Shown here piece after piece: positions 1 through 12,882 of a DNA stretch of 64,000 nucleotides. Source of the DNA: Macrobrachium rosenbergii (Eukaryota; Arthropoda; Malacostraca; Decapoda; Palaemonidae); NCBI RefSeq assembly GCF_040412425.1, contig NC_089761.1:21863644-21927643 (forward strand). Direction: 5' to 3'. How positions within the stretch are numbered: the stretch's first letter is position 1; every line of letters begins with the position of its first letter. The notes beneath the pieces were generated by a model. That model saw only the letters and a list, made by a program, of their open reading frames with translations, made no database searches and was not told where the DNA came from. A program made the position numbers and the translations under genes.

Positions 1-884
1 TAAGGTCTCATTCCCGAGGTCCTAGCTCGGTAGATTTGTAGTTAATAGAACGCTGAACTCTGTATAGAAAGTGGTAACGTCAGGTTCTTATTTCCTAAGG
101 AATGAGATCCAGGAATTTGTCCAGTTTGCCTTTAAGTACTTGCAGTGGTTGATGCACACCAAGAGAGACGGTTCTGCTGTAAGAGATTTTTTTTCTTTCT
201 TTTGTTCTCTACCTCTTTATTTCCGGCTGTGATCGTTACAGTTGGCTGACCAACAGTCACACAATTCAATTCTAGGTCAGCGGAAGCACAGGGTTGTGAC
301 CTTGGTACCTCCCATTAGTAGAGGGAGAGAATGACAGTCTGCTGTTGCCCTGTGAAATAAGGCGATGTATTGATGCCCAGCCATATCACTTGAAGAATCC
401 TTGAAATTTATTGCTAATATTTCATTAGTTACTCACTGCAGAGTTGCTAATAATTGCAGTCTCTGCCATTAGTATTATAATCATAAGCCAAGCTACAACC
501 CTAGCTGGAAGAGGAGTGTTGCTAGTCCAAGGGCTACAATCAAAGAAACCCAGTACACATATGCAATCCGTTAAGAATAATCAATGAAGGAAATAAGATA
601 ACGTTGGTTTTCTTATATAACTTGTATCGACCGTTGTGGAAATAGTTCGATACTTATGGGTTATATTTAGAAGTCAAATATGTTCCAACTCCTGTTGATC
701 CTCGATTTTTAAAGTGTATCAACATGTACTCTTAAAATTACTCGGGCATCTTCACAGGTATCTCATAATACCCATATCTGCCAGTACATAGTAATGAGAC
801 GTACGCCCCTTGAAGTTCCACAAACAAACATGGCCCAGTTCTAGCACATATTAACCCAGAATCTGATCCATGTTTCACCTGCAG
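1..884. other. Intronic sequence upstream of copy 0 exon 8
   Basis: From about 660 to 884 it aligns with intron 7 of copies A and B. From 1 to about 650 it does not, and exon 7 is missing, so this looks like an intron insertion or a rearrangement. A short inverted repeat (GGTCTCATTCC near 4-14 against GGAATGAGATCC near 101-112) opens the window. Confidence 0.4.
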
Positions 885-3123
885 AGCGGACGCATGGCTT
901 TGCAAGGCTGGGGAATGAGTGAAACTAGTGGCATAGGCACGGGTACTTCCTCCGAGACGTATAACAAAGAAAGCTGCGTCGGAAAGTTTCTGCCGTTCTT
1001 CCAAGCAAAGGTAAGAATATTTTGTGCCTGACACGACAAACTCTTTGTTCTTCAAGTAAAGAGTCCAGTGGTATATCTCATAGAGTTTAATGCTTCCTCA
1101 GTAGTTATAAGGTAAATGTTTGATGACAGAATCGTGTTCTATTTAAGGTTATTGATCTTGAAACTGGGGAAATGTTGGGAGAAGGACAGGAAGGAGAGTT
1201 ATGCGTAAGAGGATCTTCGATCATGTTAGGTTACGCCAATAACCCCAAGGCCACAGCCGAGACCATCGACCCCGAAGGGTGGCTCCACACGGGTGACCTT
1301 GTGTACTTCGACGAAGAGGACAACTTTTATGTCACGGGGAGGATCAAGGACCTTATCAAGGTCAAAGGATATCAGGTAAGGTATCACCAGCAGTGCAGAG
1401 CCCTCTGATTTTAGTTCTCTTAAAGAAACGTTAAGTGAGATACCTATTAAAATATAAGGATTACGGCTGCACTTTACTCAACAAATTCTTTTCCGTTAAA
1501 CATAATTCCACTATAACAAATTACTATATAATTCTTTGATAGGCTAATACTACGGCCCATTACTTTTGCAAATTAGATTGGAAGGTTATGTTTTAATCGT
1601 GTATGTGTATAAGCTAGGAGAGTATCTTAAGAACGGATGAACTGAATTTGATGAAACTAGAACGACAAACTCATAAGATAACTATCTCCATATGATTAAC
1701 TTTTTGGCAAAATCGGTCTAGAGTTGACGATTTGTTCCAATGGCAACTGTCTCTGCTCAGAACGGATTTCTCCCAAAATTTAATCAATTTGGTCATATCA
1801 CCTCATGAATATCTCTGCGAAGTTTCATCAAATTACGTTTACCTGCTCTTACGAAATCATGGACACATACGTTCATACAATACTGACTTTGGGATGCTTA
1901 AACTGACTTTCGGATGCTTAAATTGATTATACCCGGCTAGATATACGCTTTTGATAGCTGTAAATTTTCAAGGTTCATAACAAAGAACTGTTAATTTTTT
2001 TGCATTGTGCGCATAGTTCCCTGACAAATGTATCAATCAGGGAGGAATAAATTTGAATTTGCAAGAAAAAAAACATTTAATGCTTTAGTAAATGGAAAGC
2101 CAGCTTCTGAGGAACAGATCCCGATGAGCAGCGAAAGAAGCGTCTTAGTATTATTCATTAACAAATAATTTATTATTCCTCTCCAATCAGGGCAAGGCAG
2201 AGGTAGTTTTTTTTATTCAGCGACCTTGGAGGGAGAGACCACAGACCACAAATACCCTTCTTCATAAATACCTTCCTAAACCGTAATTCTAAACAACAAA
2301 TGTGAATTATGGCTCTGGTGTGCCAGTGAAGGGTCCTAAAGTCTCAGCCGGAAAATTTCATATGTATCTGTTGCTCTCCAAACTTTGCGAAGAGAACAGA
2401 GAAAACAGCACTCTCAAATAAAAAAAGAAGAAGAATATTCCCAAATACAGTTAGTTAAGTCACTCAGAGGGTTAAAGTACACATTCCAAAGCAGAGTTTG
2501 TACTTCCACGCCACACTGTTTCCATAAGACAATGAGATGAAAATGAACAAAGATCTTACCTTAAGGCTATGTGCAATCGTTGCTAAGGTATTAAACAGCG
2601 CAGAGAATTCAGAGGCGAAAGCTATAGGATGGGAAGCTCAGACTGGTAATTTCTGCCGTTCCAGGTGGCTCCTGCAGAGCTGGAGAGCATCATCAAGAAA
2701 ATGGAAGGCGTGCGAGATGTAGCCGTGGCGGGGATCCCCGACGAGCGCTTAGGCGAAGTACCAAGGGCCTGGGTTGTACCAAGGACTGACGTTGTCCTAG
2801 ATACGAAGGCTATTATTGAGAACGTTGCAGGTACTAACGAATGAGATTTTATACATCCACTTTTTTCACTGTAGACCACATCCAGTTTTGATTCGCTGTA
2901 TATTTTGTTATTTAGTTTCACAAAATGTTCATCTTCTACATGATTCACGGTAACGATGATTTAAAGGGCCCCATTTCTTCACCCAGCCCAAGTGATGCCC
3001 TACAAGCAACTCGCCGGAGGAGTCGAGGTCGTCCATTCCATCCCGAGGAACCACATTGGCAAGGTGCTCCGGAGGCAGCTACGAAAACCTTACGAGGATA
3101 AACCCAAAAAGTCTAAGCTGTGA
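885..3123 (+). CDS. Acyl-CoA synthetase (4CL/luciferase-like), copy 0, 3' part only
   Basis: Last four coding exons of an adenylate-forming acyl-CoA synthetase; the 5' exons lie left of the window. Exons by paralogue alignment and GT-AG sites: 885-1010, 1148-1375, 2665-2830, 2987-3123. The lengths (126, 228, 166, 137) equal those of the downstream copies and the frame is open. Visible parts: the GWGMSETSG adenylate-binding loop, the HTGDL motif with its ATP-binding Asp, the [13 protein letters not shown] hinge, the NHIGK segment with the C-terminal catalytic Lys, and a C-terminal SKL peroxisome signal. The enzyme forms acyl-AMP and then acyl-CoA. Whether it is a whole gene or a truncated duplicate cannot be told: the next upstream exon is absent from the 884 bases before this one, whereas it lies only 278 bases upstream in copy A. 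Confidence 0.88.
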
Positions 3124-3410
3124 ATCGGTTACGAAGGAGGAATGTCCGTTACCGTTTTGAATAACATTTTGCAACAACGGCACTTATTTGTGAAATGAAC
3201 GTACTCAACCTACAGAGTGGTTTCCCGTAATAATAGCAAATACAGTAGTAATCAAGACGATAACATATGAATAGCATACTGCCTTCATATCCTGTATAAA
3301 TATAGCGAACAACGATCGTTTGCCCAACTACAATTTTCCTTTTCTTACCAGTTAATGAACTACTGTATACGTATTTCCATAAAATAACCACAAGTCAAGT
3401 CGGGTCAAGT

Positions 3411-3416
3411 AATAAA
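3411..3416 (+). terminator. Polyadenylation signal, copy 0
   Basis: AATAAA 288 bases after the stop, in a block conserved downstream of copies A and B. Confidence 0.5.
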
Positions 3417-3889
3417 TTTATGAAAATGAATATGACCTTTATTCACTTCAACAACTTAACCCATATGACAAATAAAAAAATTAAATCCTGTGGCTACGAC
3501 AAAATGAGAGTAAATGATGGCATAATTAGCAAGAATTCTGCCTTTTGGAACTTGGCAGATTGAAAATTACTTTGTGCAAACCTTCAGTGCAAGACCGAAA
3601 TATCTTGAATGGCAAAAACTGAGTTTTACAAAAGGGACAAACGTTTTAGACCAAAATACAGAATGAGGATCCTTCAACTAAAGAAACTACTTCGTGTGCT
3701 CAAGTTGCATGTCTGTAAACCTACGTTAGTACTTATGTCACCAAATCAGTAAATAAATAAGATCCCAATATTTCTGAGTTCTTCACGTTAGGGATTGAAG
3801 TAGCCAAACTCACATTACTTATTGTAACGTGCGATTAAAATAAAAAGCGAGAAAAGACGGCCCTGAATCTCGAGTGAAAAAACGCTCGA

Positions 3890-3891
<2 letters not shown>

Positions 3892-3936
<45 letters not shown>
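3892..3936. repeat. (AG)n microsatellite
   Basis: Uninterrupted AG tract downstream of copy 0; homologous tracts follow copies A (19204-19264) and B (36583-36641). Confidence 0.95.
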
Positions 3937-3939
<3 letters not shown>

Positions 3940-5811
3940 TCTCGAGTGAAGTCCCACGTCCAAGTTGGTGCTTCCAGAGAGGGGAGTATCCCAATCCCTC
4001 TGTTCTGCATCATCCCCCCTTCTGCGGTGCCTTTCTTCCTCTCCTGAAGCCGTTGTGATCCAGTGAGGGGAGCAGTACTTTACTTCTGCACCTCTGCCAC
4101 GCTGATAATCCACCCTGAAGCTGAGGTGCGACAATGCTTTTAATTTTTCACTTTCTTTAGGTGGGGCCCATTCTCTTGTCACTTTTCCCCAACTCTCAGA
4201 TGATATCTTAGGCTCTCGGCCACAACACTACACAATGTCTCTGTACGCATTAAAATGGTCACAATTAGAATCTTCCAGATTAAAGGTCAAATACTTATCA
4301 TAAGATAAGGTTGCAAATATCCTTAGTCCTATTTCACATGCATTTCTGGTGGATTTCCCTTTGTTCCGTGCTGGAGCATAGGGTTCCAGTGCAATTCACT
4401 AGAAAGCTTCCTAGCCATGTTCAAACATAGGATGTTTTGAGGAGGGTTAAGAGGTCAACATCTGTGCCAAAAGGGTATCATCGAAGAGTCCAGGGGTACT
4501 CGATTCTTTATAACTACTTAAAGATCGAAGTGAGAAAGAAAAAAATAAATAAATAAACCTGAAAATCTTAAAAAGGTATCATCAGCCTTTCATGGAGTTT
4601 ATTCTTCTACCACTGGCACCAGTGAGATCTGACTCCCAAATGTCCACTCCCTACCTTATCCTACAGGGGATGGCACCAACACAGGGTGGCTCAAGTGTAC
4701 AGTAAGCTAAGAATGCAGTCATCCCCACCCTAATCATATTATGGGAAAACCTGGCAGAAAGCTGAAAGTCCTATCCCCAGAACCATACCACCCTTGGAAT
4801 CCACGGACCAGCTCTGAAGAATACTTCCGCCCTAAAGGTAACAATGTGAATAATCCCATTAAAATCCCTCAGGTCCAAACATTATCAGGTAGCTGCTGGT
4901 CCTACTATAGTTCCCACTAATAGCTTCATATATAAACCCCAGGCCCAGCTATGATACTTTTTCCTATTTATCAGGTCAAATAAATTTTACCAAAAGTGGA
5001 AAATTCCACAAGACTTAACCCAAATTAATAAGTAATAATATATAGGACTCTGACTCTAACCCGCAAACAAATTCCAGATATTCAAGAGCCCCCCTCACCA
5101 CGTCAAGCTGTTCCCAAGTCGAGGGGCAGAGCATGGTCAGATCCCACCTTCAACCAAGTTTGTCTTGGAAAATCAGATCTAAATGTGCCTCTAAAAAATC
5201 AAGCCATTTTCTTGTTTTTCGAGGGTAAACCAGCCAGCAGTCCTGATCACATTGTTGGATCTCTCATTACTGTTATTTGATATCACTTATTCTTAAGAAG
5301 CCGCACTGAAGTCTGCTACAGAGTTAGCAGCAATATAGAACCTTGTTTCCATACTGAACAGCACAAGGAGTGACAGAACCTCTAAATCATCTATTAAAGA
5401 AGGTTTAATTGTGTATGATATGTGTTATACAGACGTCTGCAGGAAAATGCAAGCTAGTTGAAATGAAACTGTAACTAAATGGCAATACAGCAGGAATTAA
5501 CAGAAGTCCCATGCTATTAATATCATCATCATAACTGCCTCAAACGTCTTCAGATTCAAAGGGCTTCTGCGAAATTCTGCCAATCACTGCTATCCTGTAC
5601 TTTATCTTCCACAAATCTCTACTCATTCCCAGCATCCCTTCTCATAGTTTTAATTTACCGTAAGTAGATTTTCGTTTTCTGGTGTCCACCAAAGCCCAAA
5701 TGCACTGTTTTTTCCCAGGGGTTTGTGCAAATGATCATTAATAATCGACAAGTAAAACAGCAAACTCCAGCCCGTTGGTAAAACAAAATTACTAGAAAAT
5801 TACCAAAATCA

Positions 5812-6087
5812 TTAGTGAGTCAAGGACCAGAAAGTAAAATACCAAGGAAAGCTTGCACAAGAGTGGACGACAGGGTCATCTACGATTATCTTACAATCCG
5901 TGCCTATCACTAAGAGGTTGAGTAAGTGTATAGTCACTGCATGTACTATTCTACCCGCAACAGTGTTTGTGGAACCAAGGTCTAAAGAGTACGTTGTGTG
6001 GAGCGAGTGAGTGACGAGCATCCAGGTACCTTCTAGGTGGGTATAGGCAATTGCCAGTTCACCGTTGCAAAGGGGTAATGGTTCCAC
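5812..6087 (-). other. Spacer reading frame shared between units, no known match
   Basis: Minus-strand open frame of 91 codons containing NGELAIAYTHLEGTWMLVTH and SLHTTYSLDL. The corresponding frame in the next spacer (20661-20434) has the same protein pattern with scattered changes. I do not recognise it. It could be a duplicated fragment of a gene or transposon, or chance conservation of recently duplicated DNA. Confidence 0.25.
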
Positions 6088-6390
6088 AGAACCGGAACTT
6101 GCATTGTTTTTATATATATTGATGAATGGGATTAGGCCTTAATCCGTACTTTAGTTTGTGAAAACGTTTGGCTTGTCAACATCACAGCGACTTTACGCCT
6201 GGCAACTGTGCGGGGTTGAAGTTCGTTGTGCGTTGATTAGGGTCTACAGTCTGTACCATAAGAACTGAAACTTCCCATTACCTCTTTTAAAAGACAGCAA
6301 AAAACGTTATTTTGGATTTATCTGTGATATTCGGGCTACGGTTTAACTGCAATCAAAGGACAGCCAAGAATTATAGCCAAATCGGTAGAG

Positions 6391-6679
6391 TAGAATATAG
6401 CATTTGAGCCAAAGGCCAAGTGCTGGGACCTATGAGGTCATTCAGCGCTAGAAGGGGAACTGATAGTAAGAGGGTTTGAAAGTTATAACAGGAGGAAAAC
6501 CTCGCAATTTTTGCACTATGAAACAACTGTTAGAGAGGGTGGAAAGTCATATGGAAGACAGAGAATATGAACGGAGGTAAAGTAAAAGGAATGAAAGACG
6601 TTGCAACTAGAGGCCGAAGGGACACTGCAAAAGACCCTTAATTAGTGCCTACAGTGCACCACGTGAGGTGCACTGACGG
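6391..6679 (+). mobile_element. SINE-like repeat, copy 1 (spacer 0-A)
   Basis: About 290-base interspersed repeat containing GCCAAAGGCCAAG, GAGGTCATTCAGCGCT, AACAGGAGGAAAACCTCGCA and, near the end, GTGAGGTGCACTGACGG. The same sequence occurs three more times in the window. The spacer between copies A and B is uninterrupted here (around 20965), so insertion followed the divergence of the spacers. Confidence 0.75.
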
Positions 6680-7226
6680 AACAACTAAACAGAGCCGCCA
6701 GCGAGGAGGAAAACATTATCTTTCTTATATCGCTTGAGGGATGTTTAAAATTTATATGTTCAGTGACATACATTGTGCTTGTTATAAATTTGTGCTTGAA
6801 GAAGAATGCTCAACTGACGTCCATGGGCCTAAATGCTGTCAGATTTGTTTATCCATTTATTCATTAATTCATTTATGTAGCATATAACTGCGACCTTGAA
6901 TCAGACAGCAGTGAACGCAGTGGCAGGTATGTGAACTGATTTATACTTAAGAATAATGCTTACTCATTACCGTTATCTGATGATAAATAATTTAATGATC
7001 TGAGCATCATTCACCGAATTACCCGATAATTTAACAAAAAAGGTAGAAGACTGAGCCTCAAGTCTTGAACACCGGCCGTGCCTACACAACAGCAACATGA
7101 CGTAATACCAAAAACTCCATACTGCTGATTTAAGGAATAGAGATTTCGCAACGGTATTTTCCGGGGACAAAAATGTATTAGTATCAGACAAAGATTTAAA
7201 AGATGGCTAAGTGAAACTGAATGTAA

Positions 7227-7229
<3 letters not shown>

Positions 7230-7283
<54 letters not shown>

Positions 7284-7301
7284 GTCTCTCTCTCTCTCTC
7301 T
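7230..7301. repeat. (CT)n microsatellite
   Basis: CT tract with one GTCTGT interruption, in the 0-A spacer. Confidence 0.95.
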
Positions 7302-7755
7302 TTTTAGTCGGTCATTTTGATTTCGTTTCACAGGAAACATTTAGATCTGGCTGAAATTGTTACACATTCAACTTGTGCAGTGATTAATCAACTATATATA
7401 AAACGATACTTTCAACTTGTGCAGTGACTAATCAACTATATATAAAACGATATCTCAAATCAAACCACAATCGTCAAAACAGATTACCGAGGGGCACATT
7501 GCATCATCAGCACAACCATTCTAACCTTAGGTGTTCCTACACATCACTTGACAACACAACCTCTAATTAGTTCCCAGCACGAAACCATAGTCTAAGACAG
7601 TAGGAAGATACCCAAAGTCAGATGCCGTGAAAAGTAAAAATAAAATAAAATAAACTGAATTAATTGAAAGTTGATTAGTGGAATTCATATCTTCAAAAGA
7701 AGATAAAGAAAACGCGTCATGATGCTATATCCTGTTACCAATCTTTTAACTTGTT

Positions 7756-7861
<106 letters not shown>

Positions 7862-8185
7862 TATGTATATATATATTATATATATACATACATAAAATAT
7901 ATATTATATATGTATATATATACACAAATAATTGCACATATATATACACTCTTTCACTAATCTGTCTCCATTTAATCGGCATCCATTCTAAGATTCTGTA
8001 CTGAAAAGGGGTCTGTCATTATTAGTAAGTACAATTAATCAACTGGACCTTAAAAGTGTATCTTATCTTCAATGTATCTGCATTTTGAAAGATCAAAAGT
8101 ACAGACACAGAAGTTCATATGTCTTTTCCACTCTCAATCGAATGTTTTGAACTCGTTCATTTTCTCCTTCTTTTGCCATTTCCAG

Positions 8186-11100
8186 AACTCCCAGAAGAGG
8201 CAACACACAACATGGCGGCTAAAGGAAAAAATGGCCGAATCATCAAATGGAAAGGCGAAGTTCCCTTTCCGGAAATCCCAAACGCCAACTTCGCCTCCTT
8301 CATGTTGACTGCAATGTCCAAACATGGGGAAAATGACGCTGCTCTGGTTAGTATGGATAAGGGGCACGGCACACTAAGACAGGTCGGCTAGGCCATCTGG
8401 CTAGTACAGAGTACAGTTGGTAACATGTTGGCCCCGTAGTCTCGGGGACCAGCGTTCGCTCCCTGTCAAGGAGCGGATAGTCAGACTCTCTACTGGATGG
8501 TTACTGCCATGAGTGACGACATGGCGGGGGGTTGGAGTTACCCAGCTGACGTCAGCCCAAGAGGCAACAGTCTGTGGGAGGATTGACACCAATAACTTTA
8601 ACTTTAACTTTAACAAGGGATTAATGATGTGTCACCCGTGTTGACCGCATAAACTGAGCCATGGCCCATGATTTACAGGTTGTAAACCAAGGACAGTTAA
8701 ATAGTTAGTACTATTGTAAATATATAAAGGTTACTTGAGGACAGATTTCTTTTCATATATTGAATGTCTGAGGTATTCTAAGTAATCTTCATTACAGTTT
8801 ACGTCAAGACATTGTTTAAAACAATAGAAATATAGAGTTCTTACCCTCACTATCGATAGAAAAATTAACCTAAAGTTGTAACATATGAGGTTGTATTTTC
8901 TAACATACTAACTTACACTGATCAACAATTACATTACTGGTGGACTACCATTAAAAGAAAATTAATATAAAACTAAATCTATTAATGCAAAGATGAAGGA
9001 TGGTCAAATGTTTTGTTGCATGATGAGCCAGTAATTAGTCCTGCCTGCGATGAGCCCGTGATGTCATTGTCTGGCCGACCTTAGTAGGTACTGGGATAAG
9101 GTTTGCTGACTTGGTGTGTTTTACTATATTATAGGTTGGGGTAAGTTGCTGAGTCTTTTCAGATTTCAAGGGAGACAGGTAGAGCTTTTGCTTTTTTAAA
9201 GGTTAAACCTCACAGACTGTTACTTCCTTTACTGATGAAGGCCTCTGTCTCGGCAGGTAGATGGACAAACAGGTAAGACCTACACTTACGGTGATGTCCG
9301 ACGCAACATACCCAAGATAAGAAACGGACTGACTGCTGCTGGAGTACGTCCGGGGGACAACGTCCTTTTAGGATGCAAGAATCCCATCGATATGCCCGTG
9401 GCCCTGTTATCCATTATTCTTGCTGAGGCCACTTGTGTTCTTGTCAATCCTGCTTCGACTAAAGGTGAGCATCGGTGAATGTTGCTTCACAATGTGCCTA
9501 TGTCTGGTCATTTATAGGTCACTGTAACACATAGTAACTTCCACTTTGCTTCCTATAAACACTTTGTAACAGTCAAAATCGGATCTTTCATGAGAATTTA
9601 AGCTTCTCACTTTTCACCAGAAAAAAATTAAACACAGCAAACCCCATCCCTATCATAAGCTCAGAGCAGGTGTGCGTGTCAAAACTATTATTAGTAAAGT
9701 TATAACTTCTGCCACCATCTTGAATATCCAATTCGATTTTTTTATAGTAATCTTTGTCTCCATTTAATTTGTGTGTTCTACGATCCTTTGCTGAAACGGG
9801 GTCCATTGTTATTAATCAGCATAATTAATCATTTGGACCCTTGTACATAATATGTTTTCTCTTTCCTGTATCTGCAATTGGAAATAAGGCTAAAATTATA
9901 GACACAGACATTCATATGTTACAATTCTTACCTTTGCAGAGGAGCTGAAGCACATCATCGGCCTAAGTGAGTCTCGCTGGGTCATAGCACAGGACGAGAA
10001 GGTGTCACAGAAGGTGGAGGAAGCTTTCAAGGAACTGTCACCCAACGCTCTTCAGCAGCTCTGGGTAATGGATCAAACTACCCCAACCAGACCCTCCCTC
10101 AGTGACCTCATTTCCTCCACGGCACCTGAGCTTCAAAATAAGGTTAGGCGATTTTAGTTTACTAGACCAAATTTTTATACCTTAGACAACTTTTCACTTT
10201 AGTTAACTAGTCAATTTTTTTTACGTAATACACATTGTCACAGCAGTGTTATAGTATAAGTAAGCTTCTTCTCAAGTTGCTTCAAGTGTTAGTTCTTCTT
10301 TATTTGCAAAATGTGGAAACCATTTTGAGATATCACAATACTTCCGATGTAAGAATCTTTATTTATACAAGAATTTTAAGAAACAATTTTTTTTCAGACA
10401 AACATAATCCAAAGATATAGATTAGATGTGAACTAATATGTACATATTTTGAATCAGCATTCAACAGAGATGGCAGAGGTTGAGATTGTTTATGTTTATA
10501 GAGTAGTTTAGCAGCTGAATTAAGGCTCCGACATTTGGTGGGTGAAAAACTATGTTGCTACATTACACTTGAAATACATGCTTATGACTTCCCGCAGTAG
10601 CTCAAGTCGCTCTGCACATGTGTATACTGCTTACATCTAGACATTTGCTCTAGCCATGGTCAGTGAGAACTGTCATTTCAGAACAATACCTTTGATGCTG
10701 CCGCAACTGTTGCACTGATGCTCCTCTCATCTGGCACCACAGGTCTTCCTAAAGGTGTCATGCTTTCTCACCGCAACTTGATAACTACTCACATTCTAAG
10801 GGTGTAAGTAAATTCATGCCTCAATTGTAGCCATTAGATTACCAGCCCTCTGCCAGCACAAGCTCTTGCTCATACAAGCTGCCTTTAGCAAGTTTGAGCA
10901 CACAAGAGTAAACAATAATTAAAAAGGCGTGAGTGTTCTAATGGGCTATGTTGTAGTTAGCATTCAGAATAACTGTTTATACCTGAATGAAAGCAAATGT
11001 ACTAGCTATTTCCTCACAAGGATTCTAAAAAATTTCAGTTTAATACTATGCAAATATTCTGAGACAGAGACAGAGGAATCAGTCAGACTTAATTTTTTTC

Positions 11101-11474
11101 AGCCTTGGATTCTCTTCATCCCAGGTTTTCGGCAAGTCTCTCTCCACAGCGCAAAGTCAACATTTATAAATCAGTGTTAATAATCGTCCCCATGTATCAC
11201 GTAATGGGTTATAACATAGTGATGAATACGTTATTCGACGGAGGGAAAGCGGTCATCCTCCCAAAGTTTACCCCAAAGGAATATTTCCAAGCCATCGAAA
11301 ACCACAAGGTCAGCTTAGAGTGCTATTGATGAGTGCCACAAAACGACTTAAAACTGAAATCAAATAAGAGATACAGCGACCTAATCTACTTATTAGGTGA
11401 CACCAAGTGTGATATGTGGAGTTTTCTTAAAAGAGTTTGTATATATTAGGATTTGCTAAAATACACGATTAAAC

Positions 11475-11571
<97 letters not shown>

Positions 11572-12805
11572 ATATGGGCATTCCTTGATTTTGAATGCAC
11601 ATACAAGCTCCATGATATAAAATAAAGTAAAATATTATGTAATTCAATCAGGACTCCATGAGTGGGAAAAACAGGAGTCATGAAAACACTTCCTGCCAAT
11701 TAGCAATTCGCTACGGCACCCACTTTTGCTCCAGCAACTCCTCTCTCGCCCTTAATGTCCCTCCATTGTAGGTTCTTTGTCCACCTTTGTGCTGTCGTAC
11801 GATTTCCATTTTTCAGCCAAACCTGCAACCTGGACGTCAACAGACACTAGCGAAGCCGGCAAAATCTATCCGTAATCGCCCAGGTTGACCTGACCTTTGA
11901 GAATGGGAAAAGGCAGGAGACTGGCAGCATATTAGGCCAGAGGTTAAGGATCATGCATCATTTCGTAGCAAGCCAGCAGTCAAGGCAGAATTCTTGTCAG
12001 TTGGTCCTCTGACCCCCCTTCCTTCCTCCTATAGTCAACTTTTGTTGCATCCACGGATCCAGCCCACCAAAGATCCCTTGTATTAAATTCAAAGTCTGGC
12101 ACATCAAGACGTCTAATCCCCAAGACAAAGGTACAGTTGGATTTGGAATTCTTCGGCACACATTCTTTTACTATACTTCTATTGCTCTCTAATATTCACT
12201 CCCTTGCAATCTCCTTAGGAGCCTCAGCGAAGTGAGGTAACTTTTGCTTGTGTAATGTAAAACATAAGTGCTTATCCAGTTTGCATTTCATTTGTTCTTT
12301 GAATGATTCTCCCTCTCGGCCTTCAGCGTTCCCAAACATGAACGTTCTATTTGTTAAAGCAATCAAGTGATAGTGCGGTTCTGTATTACAGAGTAGGTGA
12401 TCATGTTGCTCTGTATTGCCTGCTTCCATGGTGCCTCTTCCTCTCAACTATCAACTCTGAGAAGAGTCCTTCAAGATTTGAAATCGGAAATTTTATTTAT
12501 TTATTGTATATCTGTTGCAAGATCCTGTCTAATTTTAACCTAATCTTAGAGGTTTTCTCAGTGCATATCTGAGTTGCTAGTGGCACCATATTGCTTTGTA
12601 AGTTAATGTAACTAAAGTGCCTGTGTATATTTCTTCTGATTTGTGTAATTATAATTTATTAGGTGAAACCTTGATTTTCTCTTAAGAACTAGTTAAATTA
12701 TCTTGAAAGTGACCTCTATTAACCTGATTACAACTGTGGTCCCCCCTTGTTAGATGCATAATTATCTCAGGTAAGAGAAAGGTAGTACGTTGCAGGCCAC
12801 ACCTG

Positions 12806-12882
<77 letters not shown>

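Noticed and set aside
1..112. Possible tRNA or SINE at the window start
   Set aside because: TAGCTCGGTAGA and CAGGTTC hint at A and B boxes, but no cloverleaf or acceptor stem could be formed.
3835..4182. Arg/Ser/Leu-repeat frame over the AG tract
   Set aside because: Produced by the (AG)n microsatellite; no start context, splice sites or conservation in the homologous spacers.
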